A DNA stretch of 64,000 nucleotides from Neolewinella antarctica (GCF_011927835.1 NZ_JAATJH010000002.1:62001-126000); one strand, 5' to 3'. Positions 8,892 through 18,814 are shown, counted from the stretch's first letter. The notes: generated by a model not told the origin, from the letters alone. Made by a program: numbers and translations.

Positions 8892-11800
8892 ATGCATACC
8901 CCGCTTTCCCGCCGCCTGATGCTTATCCGGCTTGCCCAGCTTACCGCCGCGGCCGCTATTCCCCTTTCCGCCTTTACGAGCTGCTCGGGCTGCGACGGGT
9001 CCGAACAAGCCGACGGAACCCCCGAACCCTACGCCACCTGGGAGCGACTACGCGCCGTGGCCCGTTCCAGTAGCGACCACCTGCCCGCCAGGCTGGCGGC
9101 GGTGGCGAAAACGGGCGACTGGCGAGCGGCCTACCGAATCGTACGGGATGATTTCGTCACCCTGCCGGGTCGGGATGCTGACGAGCCTTTCCGCCTGAGC
9201 CACAAGGCCGTCCGGGCCGGAGCCTACGCCTGCGAACGCTCGGGAATGGGCACGCCCGTGGAGCAGTACCAGGTGTTGAGCAAACACCTGACGGCGATGG
9301 GCCTGGTAACCGAAGTGGTGGTCATCGATCACGAGCCAACCGCCACGAGCTTCCGCGAGCAACTCACCCGCAACACCCCGCCGGCGTACGACGCCACGCT
9401 GTCCAAGGCCTTGGAAAAGCGCGTGAGCCGGGTCATCACCGCACCGGCCGCCGTCGCAACCCCGGACACCGGGCGGGACGAACTGAGGGAACGGGTTTTT
9501 GCGGCCCTGCCCGCCCCGGAACCGAAAACGGAACAAGAATCCAAGCCGGCCACGCAAAGTGTTCCACTGCTACTGGTCACCGAAGCGGACGGGAAAACGT
9601 ACGCGCTGCCGCTCGTCGGCCCGGACGACCAGCCCCGCGAGGTGCGTGACGCGGACCGCAAGTCGTTTCGCGGGTCGATGGATCTGGCCGCCCCGAAAAG
9701 CTTGTCGGTAAACATTCAACTGAAAGCAAAGTACCGGGGTGACAACCGGCAGGTAACCTTGCTGGCCCAGGAATTTTCCGCCGACCGCGTTGCCGGCCGC
9801 CACGTAAACGTACTTTTCGACCACGGCTACCCGCTGGAGTCGTTGGGCGCCGTACCCATCGGTTCCCTCACTACGTTCACCCCTGTGTTTCAGGTGGCGC
9901 GCTTGCCCGACGACCCGCTCTACGGGGAGCAGGAAACCGTGGTGGGAGAGCCATTCACGTTATTTGGCGACGAAGTGGAGCGCACCGCCGAAGGGCTCAT
10001 GATCGGCGACATCCCGATTGCCGCGGCGGTGCCCCGCCCGGAACTAGCCCGGCGGGTGACGGAAGTCCGCATCCGCGCCCACGCCCTCAATTACCCGGAG
10101 GTACGCGTCGATTTGTGGGCCACGGATGCTGCCGGCCAGCCGGTGGAAGGTCTGGGCCCGGCCGATTTTTCCCTCGTGGAAAACGGCCACCCCATGCTCC
10201 CGATGCTACGCAAAAACCGAATCGACGCCCGGGTGGTGATTATGTACGACAGGACGACGAGCATGCCCAGGAAATTTCTTGAGAAAAGCTTCTACGAAGC
10301 TTTCCGGGCAAAACTAGAAAAGACCATCCTGGCCGTTCAGCCGGAAGCCAAGATCGAGTTTATACTGGGTAACGACCGGTATTATAAAAACCTAACCGAC
10401 CTGGTCGATAAGCAACCCAGCCTCATCATTTGCGTATCCGATGGCAAAATCATCGGCAAGGCCGAGGACGAACACCGCGGCGTGCTTCCGGAGCTGCCGC
10501 CGGTCATTTTCATCCACGTGCTGGAGGAAGAACACGAGGATTTGACCATTCTGGCGGAGTTCATTGAGGTTGTGCCGCTAAAAATTACCGAAGAGGCGGC
10601 CATTTCCGCCGAAATAGCGGAAAAGCTCGATTCGTACAAGCTCCCGTCCTACCAATTCAGCTACTACGGCGAGCCCGCTAAAGATGCCCCCACGCCCGTA
10701 GCAATGACGGTTAACAATCACGCGGGTAGCGGTAGTTATTCAATCCAGTCCGGAAGTAAAGCCCCCGTGCTGGAAGGGGTGTACGTGGATGTCCGGGCCG
10801 GCGGCAAAACCCAACGGTTTACACTGGGCGGTCACGATCTGCGCATAAGGCCGCTCGCCCAACCGTCCGACGCCGATGACGCTTTTAACGCGCTCCTGGG
10901 GTCGACCAGCATTTACGTGGAAGGCGCCGGCCCGACGGGGTCCGTGATGGTGGACGACCTACTGAGCGCCCGCCTAACCACCCGGGATGCCATTACGCTG
11001 GAGAAGCCCCGCGAAAACTTCACGGCCTTTAAGGATCACCTTAAGCAGTTTGTCATTAAAGACACCCGCGCGCTCAGTTTGATCCAGGGCTTGCCGGATA
11101 CCGTGGACGCGGATACCCTAACCTTTCCGGAAGGATTACGCATCTGTGTACGCCAGCATAAACTGCGACTGGCTACGGGCGTGATGGAGTCTCGCGTCAG
11201 CCTGCTGCCCACCGCCCGTTGGCGGACGGTCGCCGACACGCCCGCGGTGGCTTTCCGCCAGACGTTCGACCGCACGTGGGAACTGGTGCGCGCCGAAGAA
11301 GCCCTCTTCGAGATCAGTACGAGCAGTTTGCTCCGGGGCCAACCCTTGGTTCCCTTCGCGAGTATCAGGAAAGAGGATGGTACGTTCGCAGAAGGCTGGG
11401 ATTACCAGCGCAATAAGTCCGTCTACCATGCCTTGAATAGCTACGGCCAGGCGCGGGGTACCGCGCACCACATCGTGGGGCTGAACCTCCCGCGCCCGGT
11501 TTGGTACAGCGTTCACCGCGAGACGGGGGCGGTCATTGGTATTTTGCCGGACCTGACGGGTGGTGGTCGCAGTAATAAACAGAAACTACTGGAACTTAGC
11601 AAGGTGGAGGTAACCCTGAATGTTTTCATCCACTCCGCGGCTACGGCCGGGCTCATTCCCGCCGGCGCATTTTTTGCCCTGGTCGCCAAAATGTACATGA
11701 TCGCCACCGCGCACCTGCTTACGCTGGAGGCGACGACGGACAGCCGCTGCGAAATACACAAGGCGATTTACGGCGGGTCGCTCGACCTGGTGGTCGGGGC

Positions 11801-11936
11801 AATTACCGGCCTTTTCGTGCCCCGTACGCTGACCGCGCTGCACGGTCTGGCGGGCGCGGCCGGTGCGCCGGTCAACACTTCTAATCTTCTGCCAAAATGC
11901 GCGGGCTTTGGTAAGGGGGATCCGGCTGGAACGTAA
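8892..11936 (+). CDS. Large Tat-type lipoprotein with a von Willebrand A-like domain
   Basis: I do not recognise a named family for the whole protein (1014 residues). The N-terminus carries a twin-arginine stretch (SRRLMLIRLAQL), a hydrophobic segment and a possible lipobox ending at FTSC, so it may be exported folded and lipidated. Residues ~90-170 form an all-alpha segment. In the middle, VVIMYDRTTSMP around Asp453 resembles the metal-binding DxSxS motif of vWA domains, followed by LIICVSDGK. Later residues include several beta-rich segments. The C-terminus contains hydrophobic stretches and two cysteines. It precedes the PaoABC-like genes on the same strand by 105 bp, which may or may not indicate a shared role. 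A peptidoglycan-binding or protein-recruiting surface role would be speculation. Confidence 0.7.
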   Translation: MHTPLSRRLMLIRLAQLTAAAAIPLSAFTSCSGCDGSEQADGTPEPYATWERLRAVARSSSDHLPARLAAVAKTGDWRAAYRIVRDDFVTLPGRDADEPFRLSHKAVRAGAYACERSGMGTPVEQYQVLSKHLTAMGLVTEVVVIDHEPTATSFREQLTRNTPPAYDATLSKALEKRVSRVITAPAAVATPDTGRDELRERVFAALPAPEPKTEQESKPATQSVPLLLVTEADGKTYALPLVGPDDQPREVRDADRKSFRGSMDLAAPKSLSVNIQLKAKYRGDNRQVTLLAQEFSADRVAGRHVNVLFDHGYPLESLGAVPIGSLTTFTPVFQVARLPDDPLYGEQETVVGEPFTLFGDEVERTAEGLMIGDIPIAAAVPRPELARRVTEVRIRAHALNYPEVRVDLWATDAAGQPVEGLGPADFSLVENGHPMLPMLRKNRIDARVVIMYDRTTSMPRKFLEKSFYEAFRAKLEKTILAVQPEAKIEFILGNDRYYKNLTDLVDKQPSLIICVSDGKIIGKAEDEHRGVLPELPPVIFIHVLEEEHEDLTILAEFIEVVPLKITEEAAISAEIAEKLDSYKLPSYQFSYYGEPAKDAPTPVAMTVNNHAGSGSYSIQSGSKAPVLEGVYVDVRAGGKTQRFTLGGHDLRIRPLAQPSDADDAFNALLGSTSIYVEGAGPTGSVMVDDLLSARLTTRDAITLEKPRENFTAFKDHLKQFVIKDTRALSLIQGLPDTVDADTLTFPEGLRICVRQHKLRLATGVMESRVSLLPTARWRTVADTPAVAFRQTFDRTWELVRAEEALFEISTSSLLRGQPLVPFASIRKEDGTFAEGWDYQRNKSVYHALNSYGQARGTAHHIVGLNLPRPVWYSVHRETGAVIGILPDLTGGGRSNKQKLLELSKVEVTLNVFIHSAATAGLIPAGAFFALVAKMYMIATAHLLTLEATTDSRCEIHKAIYGGSLDLVVGAITGLFVPRTLTALHGLAGAAGAPVNTSNLLPKCAGFGKGDPAGT

Positions 11937-12041
11937 CCCGACCTGATCTAATTCATCGAAATGAGCGCACCACGGGCTTTTACCCGAACTACCGTGCCTC
12001 AAGCTCCGTTGCTTTCATGCAGCGTTTAACCCCCAGCAAAT

Positions 12042-12842
12042 ATGAACCCGGACAACCCACAAAAAAGCGAAGCACCGCAGCGCGCACTATCGAAGGATGA
12101 GGAGAAAGTCCTCCTGGATTTGGGCCTGTCGGGTGACTCCCGCCGCAAATTTCTGGCCGGTGTTTCCACCGCCGGCCTCGGCCTGCTGGCCACGCCACTC
12201 TGGGCCGGAAAAACGTCGGGCGACGTGCCGAGGGAAGCTCACCCCACCGACCCCGCCGCCATCCTGAACGAAGTTGACGTCCGCCTCCGCGTCAACGGCA
12301 AGGTGCACGACCTCAAGCTCGATTCCCGCACCACGTTGCTGGACGCACTCCGCGAACACCTCGACCTCACCGGCTCCAAGAAAGGCTGTAACCAGGGCCA
12401 GTGCGGTGCCTGCACGGTGATGATCGACGGCGAACGCCGCTTATCCTGTCTCTCTCTGGCCGCCTCCTGTAAGGATAAAGAGGTTACTACGATCGAAGGT
12501 CTCGCCAGTGGCGACGATCTGCACCCGGTGCAAGCGGCCTTCCTGAAGCACGACGGATTCCAGTGCGGTTACTGCACGCCCGGGCAAATCTGTTCTTCGG
12601 TTGCGCTGCTGGAGGAAGCTAAGAACGGCGACAAGAGTTACGTCAGTGAGGACTTTAAAGATGCACCCAAAAACCTCGAACTCTCCGAAGAAGAGATCAG
12701 GGAGCGCATGAGCGGCAACATCTGCCGTTGCGGAGCCTACAACAACATTGTTCAGGCCATCCGGCAGGTGCAAAGTGGTGACGGGGCGATGCCGCAGTGG
12801 ACGTTTGCTTCCCCCGAGCAGATGCAGAAAGCGCAGTCCTAA
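12042..12842 (+). CDS. paoA: Periplasmic aldehyde oxidoreductase, 2Fe-2S subunit (PaoA-like)
   Basis: This is the electron-transfer subunit of a molybdenum hydroxylase of the xanthine oxidase family. A Tat signal (SRRKFLAGVSTAGLGLL) begins near residue 33, so the assembled complex should be exported. The plant-type 2Fe-2S cluster is seen as GCNQGQCGACTV and the second cluster as FQCGYCTPGQ with NICRCGAY. The 266-residue size, with its long C-terminal extension, matches PaoA rather than plain XdhC-type subunits. The FAD and molybdenum subunits follow at 49 and 66 bp, forming a classical three-gene operon. The complex oxidises aromatic aldehydes to acids in E. coli; the substrate here is unknown. 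Confidence 0.92.
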   Translation: MNPDNPQKSEAPQRALSKDEEKVLLDLGLSGDSRRKFLAGVSTAGLGLLATPLWAGKTSGDVPREAHPTDPAAILNEVDVRLRVNGKVHDLKLDSRTTLLDALREHLDLTGSKKGCNQGQCGACTVMIDGERRLSCLSLAASCKDKEVTTIEGLASGDDLHPVQAAFLKHDGFQCGYCTPGQICSSVALLEEAKNGDKSYVSEDFKDAPKNLELSEEEIRERMSGNICRCGAYNNIVQAIRQVQSGDGAMPQWTFASPEQMQKAQS

Positions 12843-12891
12843 AGTAACCATCCCACTCGGGTGGCTTAAGCGCCCCGGCAAAAGAAACAAC

Positions 12892-13884
12892 ATGAGACCA
12901 TTTACCTACGTAGCGGCCGGCACGCCGAAAGAAGCCCTGAAGGCTGCCGCCAACTCTTCCGCCTCCCATTATCTGGGCGGCGGCACCAACCTGCTCGACC
13001 TGATGAAGGAAGACGTAGAGCGCCCCGAGCAGATCGTCGAGGTCGCCGACCTGGACCTGGCGCAAGTCAAGAAAAACAAAGGCGGTGGTTACACGATCGG
13101 CGCGACGCTGAGTAACTCCGCCACGGCCAACCACCCGGACGTTCGGAACAACTACCCGTTGTTGTCCATGACGATCCTCGCGGCGGCTACCGTCCAGATA
13201 CGGAACATGGCGACCAACGGCGGTAACCTACTGCAACGGACGCGTTGCCCCTACTTCTACGAAACCTCCATGCCCTGCAACAAGCGCGAACCCGGCTCCG
13301 GCTGCGGTGCCCTGAACGGTAGTAATGCGGGCCACGCCATCTTCGGCTGGTCGGAAAGCTGCGTAGCTACCAACCCTTCGGACATGAGCATTGCGCTGGC
13401 CGCACTGGATGCTTCGGTACGCGTACAGGCTCCCGACGGCAGTAGCCGGCTCATCCCGTTCAACGACTTTCACCGCCTACCGGGCGACCAACCGGAAAAG
13501 GACACCACGTTACGCCCGCACGAACTCGTGCTGGCCATCGAACTACCCGCTCCGATATACAAAGACCATTACTACTACCTCAAAATCCGGGAACGGTCCA
13601 GCTACGCCTTCGCACTCATTTCAGTGGCCGCTGGCTTAGAGATAAAGAACGATCGGATTACCAAGGTAGGTCTCGCCCTCGGCGGCGTAGCCCACAAGCC
13701 CTGGAAACTAACTTCCGCGGAGGAGTTTTTAGTCGGCAAAGCACCGACCGAAGAGAATTTCACCCAGGCCGCTACGCTTGCGCTGAAAGATGCGAAGACG
13801 CTCGAGCACAACAAGTACAAAGTACCGATGAGCGAAAAAGCCATCGCCCGCGCCCTCGCCCAGGCCTACGCCAGAAAAGCATAA
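12892..13884 (+). CDS. paoB: Periplasmic aldehyde oxidoreductase, FAD subunit (PaoB-like)
   Basis: This is the FAD-binding subunit of the xanthine dehydrogenase-family complex. I chose the ATG at 12892 (MRPFTYVAAGTPKEAL), because the frame upstream of it overlaps the paoA coding sequence. FAD-binding signatures are HYLGGGTNLLDLMK and TIGATLSNSATANH with IRNMATNGGNLLQRTRC. The cysteine-rich insert (RCPYFYETSMPCNKREPGSG, then CGA) corresponds to the extra 4Fe-4S cluster known from PaoB. The length of 330 residues fits. It lies between the 2Fe-2S and molybdenum subunits and should pass electrons from the cluster to FAD. Confidence 0.92.
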   Translation: MRPFTYVAAGTPKEALKAAANSSASHYLGGGTNLLDLMKEDVERPEQIVEVADLDLAQVKKNKGGGYTIGATLSNSATANHPDVRNNYPLLSMTILAAATVQIRNMATNGGNLLQRTRCPYFYETSMPCNKREPGSGCGALNGSNAGHAIFGWSESCVATNPSDMSIALAALDASVRVQAPDGSSRLIPFNDFHRLPGDQPEKDTTLRPHELVLAIELPAPIYKDHYYYLKIRERSSYAFALISVAAGLEIKNDRITKVGLALGGVAHKPWKLTSAEEFLVGKAPTEENFTQAATLALKDAKTLEHNKYKVPMSEKAIARALAQAYARKA

Positions 13885-13950
13885 CCCACTCCCGAAATCG
13901 GTTGATCCGGACGGCCACCGCCTCCGGAAGCCACCCACAAAGCAACATCC

Positions 13951-16122
13951 ATGAAGACGAATAACATAAAGGGAACGGGGGAAGCCATCAACCGCGTCGA
14001 CGGTCGCCTCAAAGTGACCGGCCAGGCTACTTACGCCGGAGAATTCTCGGTAAAGAACAAGGTCTACGCCCAGGGCGTAAACAGTACCATCGCCAAGGGA
14101 AAGATCACCTCGATCGACGTCACCGAAGCGCTCGCGCAACCGGGCGTAATCGAAGTAATTACCTACCAGAACGCCCTCAAGCTCAAGGGCCACGAGAAGG
14201 ACTTGCCCGCCATCGACAACACCACCCCGATGGCCGTGCTGCAATCGCCAGACGTGCATTACTACGGGGAGTACGTCGCCCTCGTCGTCGCCGAAACCAT
14301 CGAGCAGGCGCAGTACGCTTGCCGCCTGGTAAAGATCGAATACGCAAAAGAAGAAGCCTTAACCGATTTCGCAGCGGCCAAGTCGACCGCCATTAAGCCG
14401 GCTGCGCCCGAGGATTATTTCCGCGGCGACGTAGAAAAAGGCCTCGCCGAAGCGGACGAAACCCTGGAAGTGACCTACGTCACGCCCATCGAGCACCACC
14501 ACCCCATGGAGCTCCACACCGCCATTGCCACCTGGATGGGCGACGAAGTAGAGATCTACGCCAGCCAGCAGATGATCGACAACTCCGTCAAGACCATCGC
14601 CAACACGTTCGATATTCCGGAAAAGAACATCCGGGTCATATCTCCCTTTATCGGCGGTGGCTTCGGTTCCAAGCTACAGACCCACCGCCACGTGACCCTC
14701 GCCGTCATGGCCGCCAAGATGACCGGCCGGCCCGTCCACGTCACCGTCACCCGGACGCAAATGTTTACGAACACGACCATGCGGCAGCGCAACGAGCAGA
14801 AGATGCGTCTCGGGGCTACCAAGGACGGCAAACTGACCGCACTGGCCCACGAAACGCTTTCCCACACGTCCACTTACGAGCAGTACCAGGAGCCCTGCGG
14901 CACGGTATCCAAGATGCTCTACGCGACACCGAATAACGAGGTAAAGCACCGCCTCATGCCCCTCAACCTGCAAACGCCCTTCGCCATGCGCGCACCGGGT
15001 GAAGCACCGGGTAGTTTCGCGTTGGAATCGGCCATGGACGAGATGGCCTGGAAACTGGGGATGGACCCCATCGAGTTCCGTATCAAAAACGATACCCAGA
15101 CCGACCCCAGTAACGGTAAACCCTTTTCTTCCCGTTTACTGAACGAATGCCTGCGCATCGGAGCGGACAAGATGGGCTGGGAAAACCGTCCTAAAACGCC
15201 CCGCAGTCGCCGCGAAGGCAGTTGGCTCGTGGGCTACGGCGTCAGCGCCGCCTCCCGGGCTTCCCCCTATCAGGAAAGTGCGGCGAAGGTTATTTTGCGG
15301 GCTAAGGGTGGAGAAGTCCACGCGACCGTGCAGACCGACGCTACCGATATCGGTACCGGAACCTACTCTATCCTGGCCCAGACCGCCGCGGAATACCTGC
15401 AAATCCCAATAGAACGCATCACCGTTGAACTCGGCGATTCGCGCTTCCCGGTTACCCCCGGATCGGGTGGTTCCTGGGGCGCCGCGTCGTTCTCGATGGG
15501 CGTCAAGGTGGCCTGTGACAACGTATTGAAGGAACTTAAAGAAAAAGTAGGCATGAGTGAGGACGCGCAGGCGAACGTCGCGCAGCTATTGCTGGATAAT
15601 AACCTCGCCACCTTCGAAGCTACCGGAACGGCGACACCCGATGAGGGTAGGGCGGGGTATTCCGTCTTTTCGTTCGGCGCCAACTTCACCGAAGTTTGGG
15701 TAAACGAGCATACGGGTATGTTCCGGATCAAGCGGATGGTCAACGTCAGTTCGGCCGGTAAGATCCTTAATCCCAAGACCGCATACGGACAAATTCTCGG
15801 AGGCTTGACCATGGGTGCGGGTATGGTCATCGCGGAGCAGACGAAAGTTGAGCCTAATTTCGGTAACTTCATCACCCGGTCTTTCGCTGATTACCACGTG
15901 CCGGTTAATCTCGATATGGCCAACGTAGAAGTGATATTCTTGCCCGAGGAAGACAAGATTGCTAATGCGATGGGTATTAAGGGAGTTGGCGAACTGGGCA
16001 TCACCGGTGTAGCTTCCGCCATTGCCAATGCGATTTTTAACGCGACGGGCAAGCGGTTCCGTGACTTACCGATTACGCCGGAGAAGATGGTGATGGCGGA
16101 GGTCGAGGCGGGCGTGGTTTAA
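13951..16122 (+). CDS. paoC: Periplasmic aldehyde oxidoreductase, molybdenum cofactor subunit (PaoC-like)
   Basis: This is the catalytic subunit of the molybdenum hydroxylase. The 723-residue protein shows the family motifs GGGFGSKLQTHRHV, FAMRAPGEAPGSFALESAMDE, GSGGSWGAASFSMG and, near the C-terminus, KGVGELGITGVASAIANAI with the conserved catalytic glutamate. It has no signal peptide of its own and would be exported by hitch-hiking with the Tat-tagged small subunit, as in E. coli PaoABC. The usual maturation chaperone (PaoD/XdhC type) is not in this window. A strong hairpin follows the gene. Confidence 0.93.
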   Translation: MKTNNIKGTGEAINRVDGRLKVTGQATYAGEFSVKNKVYAQGVNSTIAKGKITSIDVTEALAQPGVIEVITYQNALKLKGHEKDLPAIDNTTPMAVLQSPDVHYYGEYVALVVAETIEQAQYACRLVKIEYAKEEALTDFAAAKSTAIKPAAPEDYFRGDVEKGLAEADETLEVTYVTPIEHHHPMELHTAIATWMGDEVEIYASQQMIDNSVKTIANTFDIPEKNIRVISPFIGGGFGSKLQTHRHVTLAVMAAKMTGRPVHVTVTRTQMFTNTTMRQRNEQKMRLGATKDGKLTALAHETLSHTSTYEQYQEPCGTVSKMLYATPNNEVKHRLMPLNLQTPFAMRAPGEAPGSFALESAMDEMAWKLGMDPIEFRIKNDTQTDPSNGKPFSSRLLNECLRIGADKMGWENRPKTPRSRREGSWLVGYGVSAASRASPYQESAAKVILRAKGGEVHATVQTDATDIGTGTYSILAQTAAEYLQIPIERITVELGDSRFPVTPGSGGSWGAASFSMGVKVACDNVLKELKEKVGMSEDAQANVAQLLLDNNLATFEATGTATPDEGRAGYSVFSFGANFTEVWVNEHTGMFRIKRMVNVSSAGKILNPKTAYGQILGGLTMGAGMVIAEQTKVEPNFGNFITRSFADYHVPVNLDMANVEVIFLPEEDKIANAMGIKGVGELGITGVASAIANAIFNATGKRFRDLPITPEKMVMAEVEAGVV

Positions 16123-16239
16123 ATAGGGTAGCTCATCCCCATCTTTAGCTCCTGCGACCGCGCAATCCGGTCATCCGACTGGCCTTCTCCCACTTTACGG
16201 GGCTTGTCCGTAGTGAAGTTAAATTATACTAAGCAACCG

Positions 16240-16289
16240 TACTCAAACGAATAGCTGCCTCAGACATGAGGCAGCTATTCGTTTGAGTA
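16240..16289. terminator. Perfect 23-bp hairpin between convergent genes
   Basis: The arms 16240-16262 and 16267-16289 are exact reverse complements around the loop GACA. A moderately A-rich left flank and a T-rich right flank fit a bidirectional terminator serving paoC (plus) and the T9SS protein (minus). The perfection of the stem is unusual (see findings). Confidence 0.75.
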
Positions 16290-16350
16290 TTTAATTTGAT
16301 TCAGGGTGTATGCCGCTACTTTAAGGGCCAGTACCGTGGCATTATTGGGA

Positions 16351-17157
16351 CTATTTGATTACAATTCTCCTGCGGGCAATACGGTCGCCCGCACGTATCA
16401 CTACGACGTAAACACCGGCGGGTACGTTACGGCTATTTATTTCAAAACGATCGCTATTGGTTTCCGTACCCGTCTGGCTGCGCATTACTTTTCCGGATAC
16501 ATCCAACAGCGTTACTTCGCTCACGAATAGGTCCGGCGCCTCCACGACGAATCGTCCGTCGCTCGGGTTGGGAAAAATAGAAATAGCGTCGTCGGGAATG
16601 GTCCGGGCGTCCTTTCCCCCAAGTAGTAGCCCATCGAAACAGTAATGGAGATTGTCCGCGATGTCGGCCAGGTCGACCGTGGATATTTGATCGGTTAGTG
16701 GACCGGATACCTTTCCGTCTTCAACCGCCAACACGGACGGGCCACAGCCTGGCAAGTCAAATATGGGATACAGATTTGAAGAATTAGAGGTGTCTTGGCT
16801 AATCCAAAAAAGATGTTGGTTGGTAGAGAACAAAACCAGCACCTCCTCGCCGATGGTTAAGTGATCCATGGATCCGTTACAATTAAGACCATCCGGCCCG
16901 TATAGCGACACGGTATCGGCAGCTAGTTGACCCGCAATAACGGTAATGATGCGAAGTTGGTAAAGCGAAAAGAAACTCTCGGGATCACTGTCGTTCCGCA
17001 GACCGAGAAATTCAGCGTGTACGACCGCAGTCGAGTCCGGCGCCCCCGCTAGGTATGAGTCGGCGTACTCGCAAAAGGTGGTAGTCGGCTCACAAAAACA
17101 GGCCATGGCGGTAGCGGAGACTGAAAAAAAGCAGAGGAAAAGAAAAAGATTTTTCAT
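16351..17157 (-). CDS. Secreted protein with T9SS type A sorting domain
   Basis: The function is not recognised. A Sec signal peptide (MKNLFLFLCFFSVSATAMA) is followed by a cysteine-containing region (CFCEPTTTFCEYAD, LNCNGS, PGCGPS). Residues ~20-175 look like the small netrin/TIMP-like beta-barrel often seen in such proteins (VVHAEFLGL, LRIITVIAG). The C-terminal ~80 residues are a type IX sorting domain (ISIFPNPSDGRFVVEA, VTLLDVSGKVM, NVPAGVYVVVIRAGD, RRRIVIK). The protein is therefore predicted to cross the outer membrane by T9SS and stay on the surface or be released. Confidence 0.85.
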   Translation of the reverse strand: MKNLFLFLCFFSVSATAMACFCEPTTTFCEYADSYLAGAPDSTAVVHAEFLGLRNDSDPESFFSLYQLRIITVIAGQLAADTVSLYGPDGLNCNGSMDHLTIGEEVLVLFSTNQHLFWISQDTSNSSNLYPIFDLPGCGPSVLAVEDGKVSGPLTDQISTVDLADIADNLHYCFDGLLLGGKDARTIPDDAISIFPNPSDGRFVVEAPDLFVSEVTLLDVSGKVMRSQTGTETNSDRFEINSRNVPAGVYVVVIRAGDRIARRRIVIK

Positions 17158-17564
17158 GTAATAAGGTATTTAGGTAACTTAAATATAAGGATATATTTTT
17201 TAAGATAAAATAATAATTCAATTATATTTTCTATCACGTAATGAAATACGTCTTCCGAGGGTAAACTTGGGGTGACTAAATTATTTGCTACTTCTTCTTC
17301 TAATTATTGACCTATTCCAAACAACGACAGCGGGATTTTTTGGCGCGGGCGCAGGTGCAAAGCGAACCCGAAAGAGCAGGGTTAAGGTGGCTCCCGCACT
17401 ACGATAAACACTACCTGTTACCGTCCGTACGCGCTGTTTGTACAACCAACCTCCCGAAAGCACTTGCCAGGCGTGTCGGGATATGGACGCTTCCCACCAA
17501 CCCTTCCCCACCCAAGCCGTAATTTGCCGCCCCGCCCACCGTACAGCCAAACAAAACCTCACCC
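17158..17564. other. Intergenic region with one GC-rich dispersed element
   Basis: This 407-bp gap between divergent genes is AT-rich at its left end and holds a short copy of the GCACCCGCG-type element at 17342-17359 (minus orientation). TAATTTG at 17519-17525 resembles the Bacteroidetes -7 box and may serve the MoxR gene. I see no further coding sequence. Confidence 0.5.
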
Positions 17565-18665
17565 ATGCCCGCCCCCAAGACGACTGACCCGACTAAAAAC
17601 ATCCTCCGCGCCCACGCCGAAGATGCCTACGCCGACGAACTGACTGCCCTTGCCGCCCAGGATGAATTCACCCGGCCCACGGGCTGGAATTTATCTCCCC
17701 GCGCCGTCGTCACCTACCTGCTGGGCGATACGCTGGCGGACGGAACGGTCATCACCCAGAAGTATTTCGGCGACCGGCGCATCATCGAAGTAGCCGTCTC
17801 CAGCCTGGTAACGGACCGGGCTTTGCTCCTGGTCGGCGTACCCGGGACGGCAAAAACCTGGGTGAGCGAGCACCTCTCCGCCGCCATTAGTGGGGATTCA
17901 AAACTACTCGTCCAGGGAACGGCCGGTATGAGCGAAGACGCCCTCCGCTACGGCTGGAATTACGCCCGGCTACTGGCCGAAGGGCCGAGCGAAGGCGCCA
18001 TGGTGCCCAGCCCGGTCATGGTGGGGATGCAAGCGGGTAAACTCGTCCGGCTGGAAGAACTAACCCGTATTCCGAGCGACGTACAGGATGCACTTATCAC
18101 CGTCCTCTCGGAAAAGATCCTACCTATCCCGGAACTGAACAAGGAAGTACAAGCCGTTCGTGGCTTCAACATTATCGCCACGGCGAACGACCGCGATAAG
18201 GGCGTCAACGAACTATCGAGTGCCCTGCGCCGCCGCTTCAACACCGTCGTGATGCCCCTGCCGGCCACGCTGGAGGAGGAGGTTCGCATCGTTACCGACC
18301 GGAGTGCCGCCGCCGCGGCCGGCATGGAACTCCCCCCAATCAAAAAAGACGTAGCCGCCGAGATCACCCGCCTCGTCACCATCTTCCGAGAACTCCGCAA
18401 CGGGCGGACCGAAGACGGGCGGACGCAAGTAAAATCACCCAGTTCTACACTCTCCACGGCCGAAGCCATTTCCGTCATCAATCAATCCCGTGCCCTCAGC
18501 CACCACTTCGGCTCCGGCAGCCTGGAACCGGAACACCTGGCGGCCAGTCTCACCGGCGCGATCGTCAAGGACCGGGGTCAGGACGAGCCCGTCTGGCGGG
18601 AGTACCTGGAAGTGGTGGTGCGTCAGCGGAAGGGATGGGAGGACTTGTGGGAGATTATGAAGTGA
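17565..18665 (+). CDS. MoxR-family AAA+ ATPase
   Basis: This is a chaperone-like AAA+ ATPase. The Walker A motif GVPGTAKT lies near residues 91-98, a Walker B-like segment reads LVRLEELTR, sensor 1 is IIATANDRD, and the arginine-finger region is SSALRRRFN. MoxR proteins usually work with a vWA-domain partner to insert metals or remodel complexes. Here no vWA protein is adjacent, although the 1014-residue vWA-like lipoprotein lies 5.6 kb upstream. The 366-residue size is standard. The gene stands alone on this strand, so its target cannot be inferred from operon context. Confidence 0.9.
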   Translation: MPAPKTTDPTKNILRAHAEDAYADELTALAAQDEFTRPTGWNLSPRAVVTYLLGDTLADGTVITQKYFGDRRIIEVAVSSLVTDRALLLVGVPGTAKTWVSEHLSAAISGDSKLLVQGTAGMSEDALRYGWNYARLLAEGPSEGAMVPSPVMVGMQAGKLVRLEELTRIPSDVQDALITVLSEKILPIPELNKEVQAVRGFNIIATANDRDKGVNELSSALRRRFNTVVMPLPATLEEEVRIVTDRSAAAAAGMELPPIKKDVAAEITRLVTIFRELRNGRTEDGRTQVKSPSSTLSTAEAISVINQSRALSHHFGSGSLEPEHLAASLTGAIVKDRGQDEPVWREYLEVVVRQRKGWEDLWEIMK

Positions 18666-18814
18666 AGCCCGCGGTGAATCGGTGGGACTGACGGTCGTGC
18701 GACCAAACTAGTAATCCTGCTTTCTCCCGGTACCGCTAATCAGTCTATCTTGGTATCCAATACAAAATACCAAGGTCAATCAATTTTTCCAAAAGCATAC
18801 GACCGACGCTCCGC

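Noticed and set aside
17565-18665. Pairing the MoxR ATPase with the vWA lipoprotein as one system
   Set aside because: They are 5.6 kb apart with the Pao operon and a minus-strand gene between. Sequence alone gives no link.
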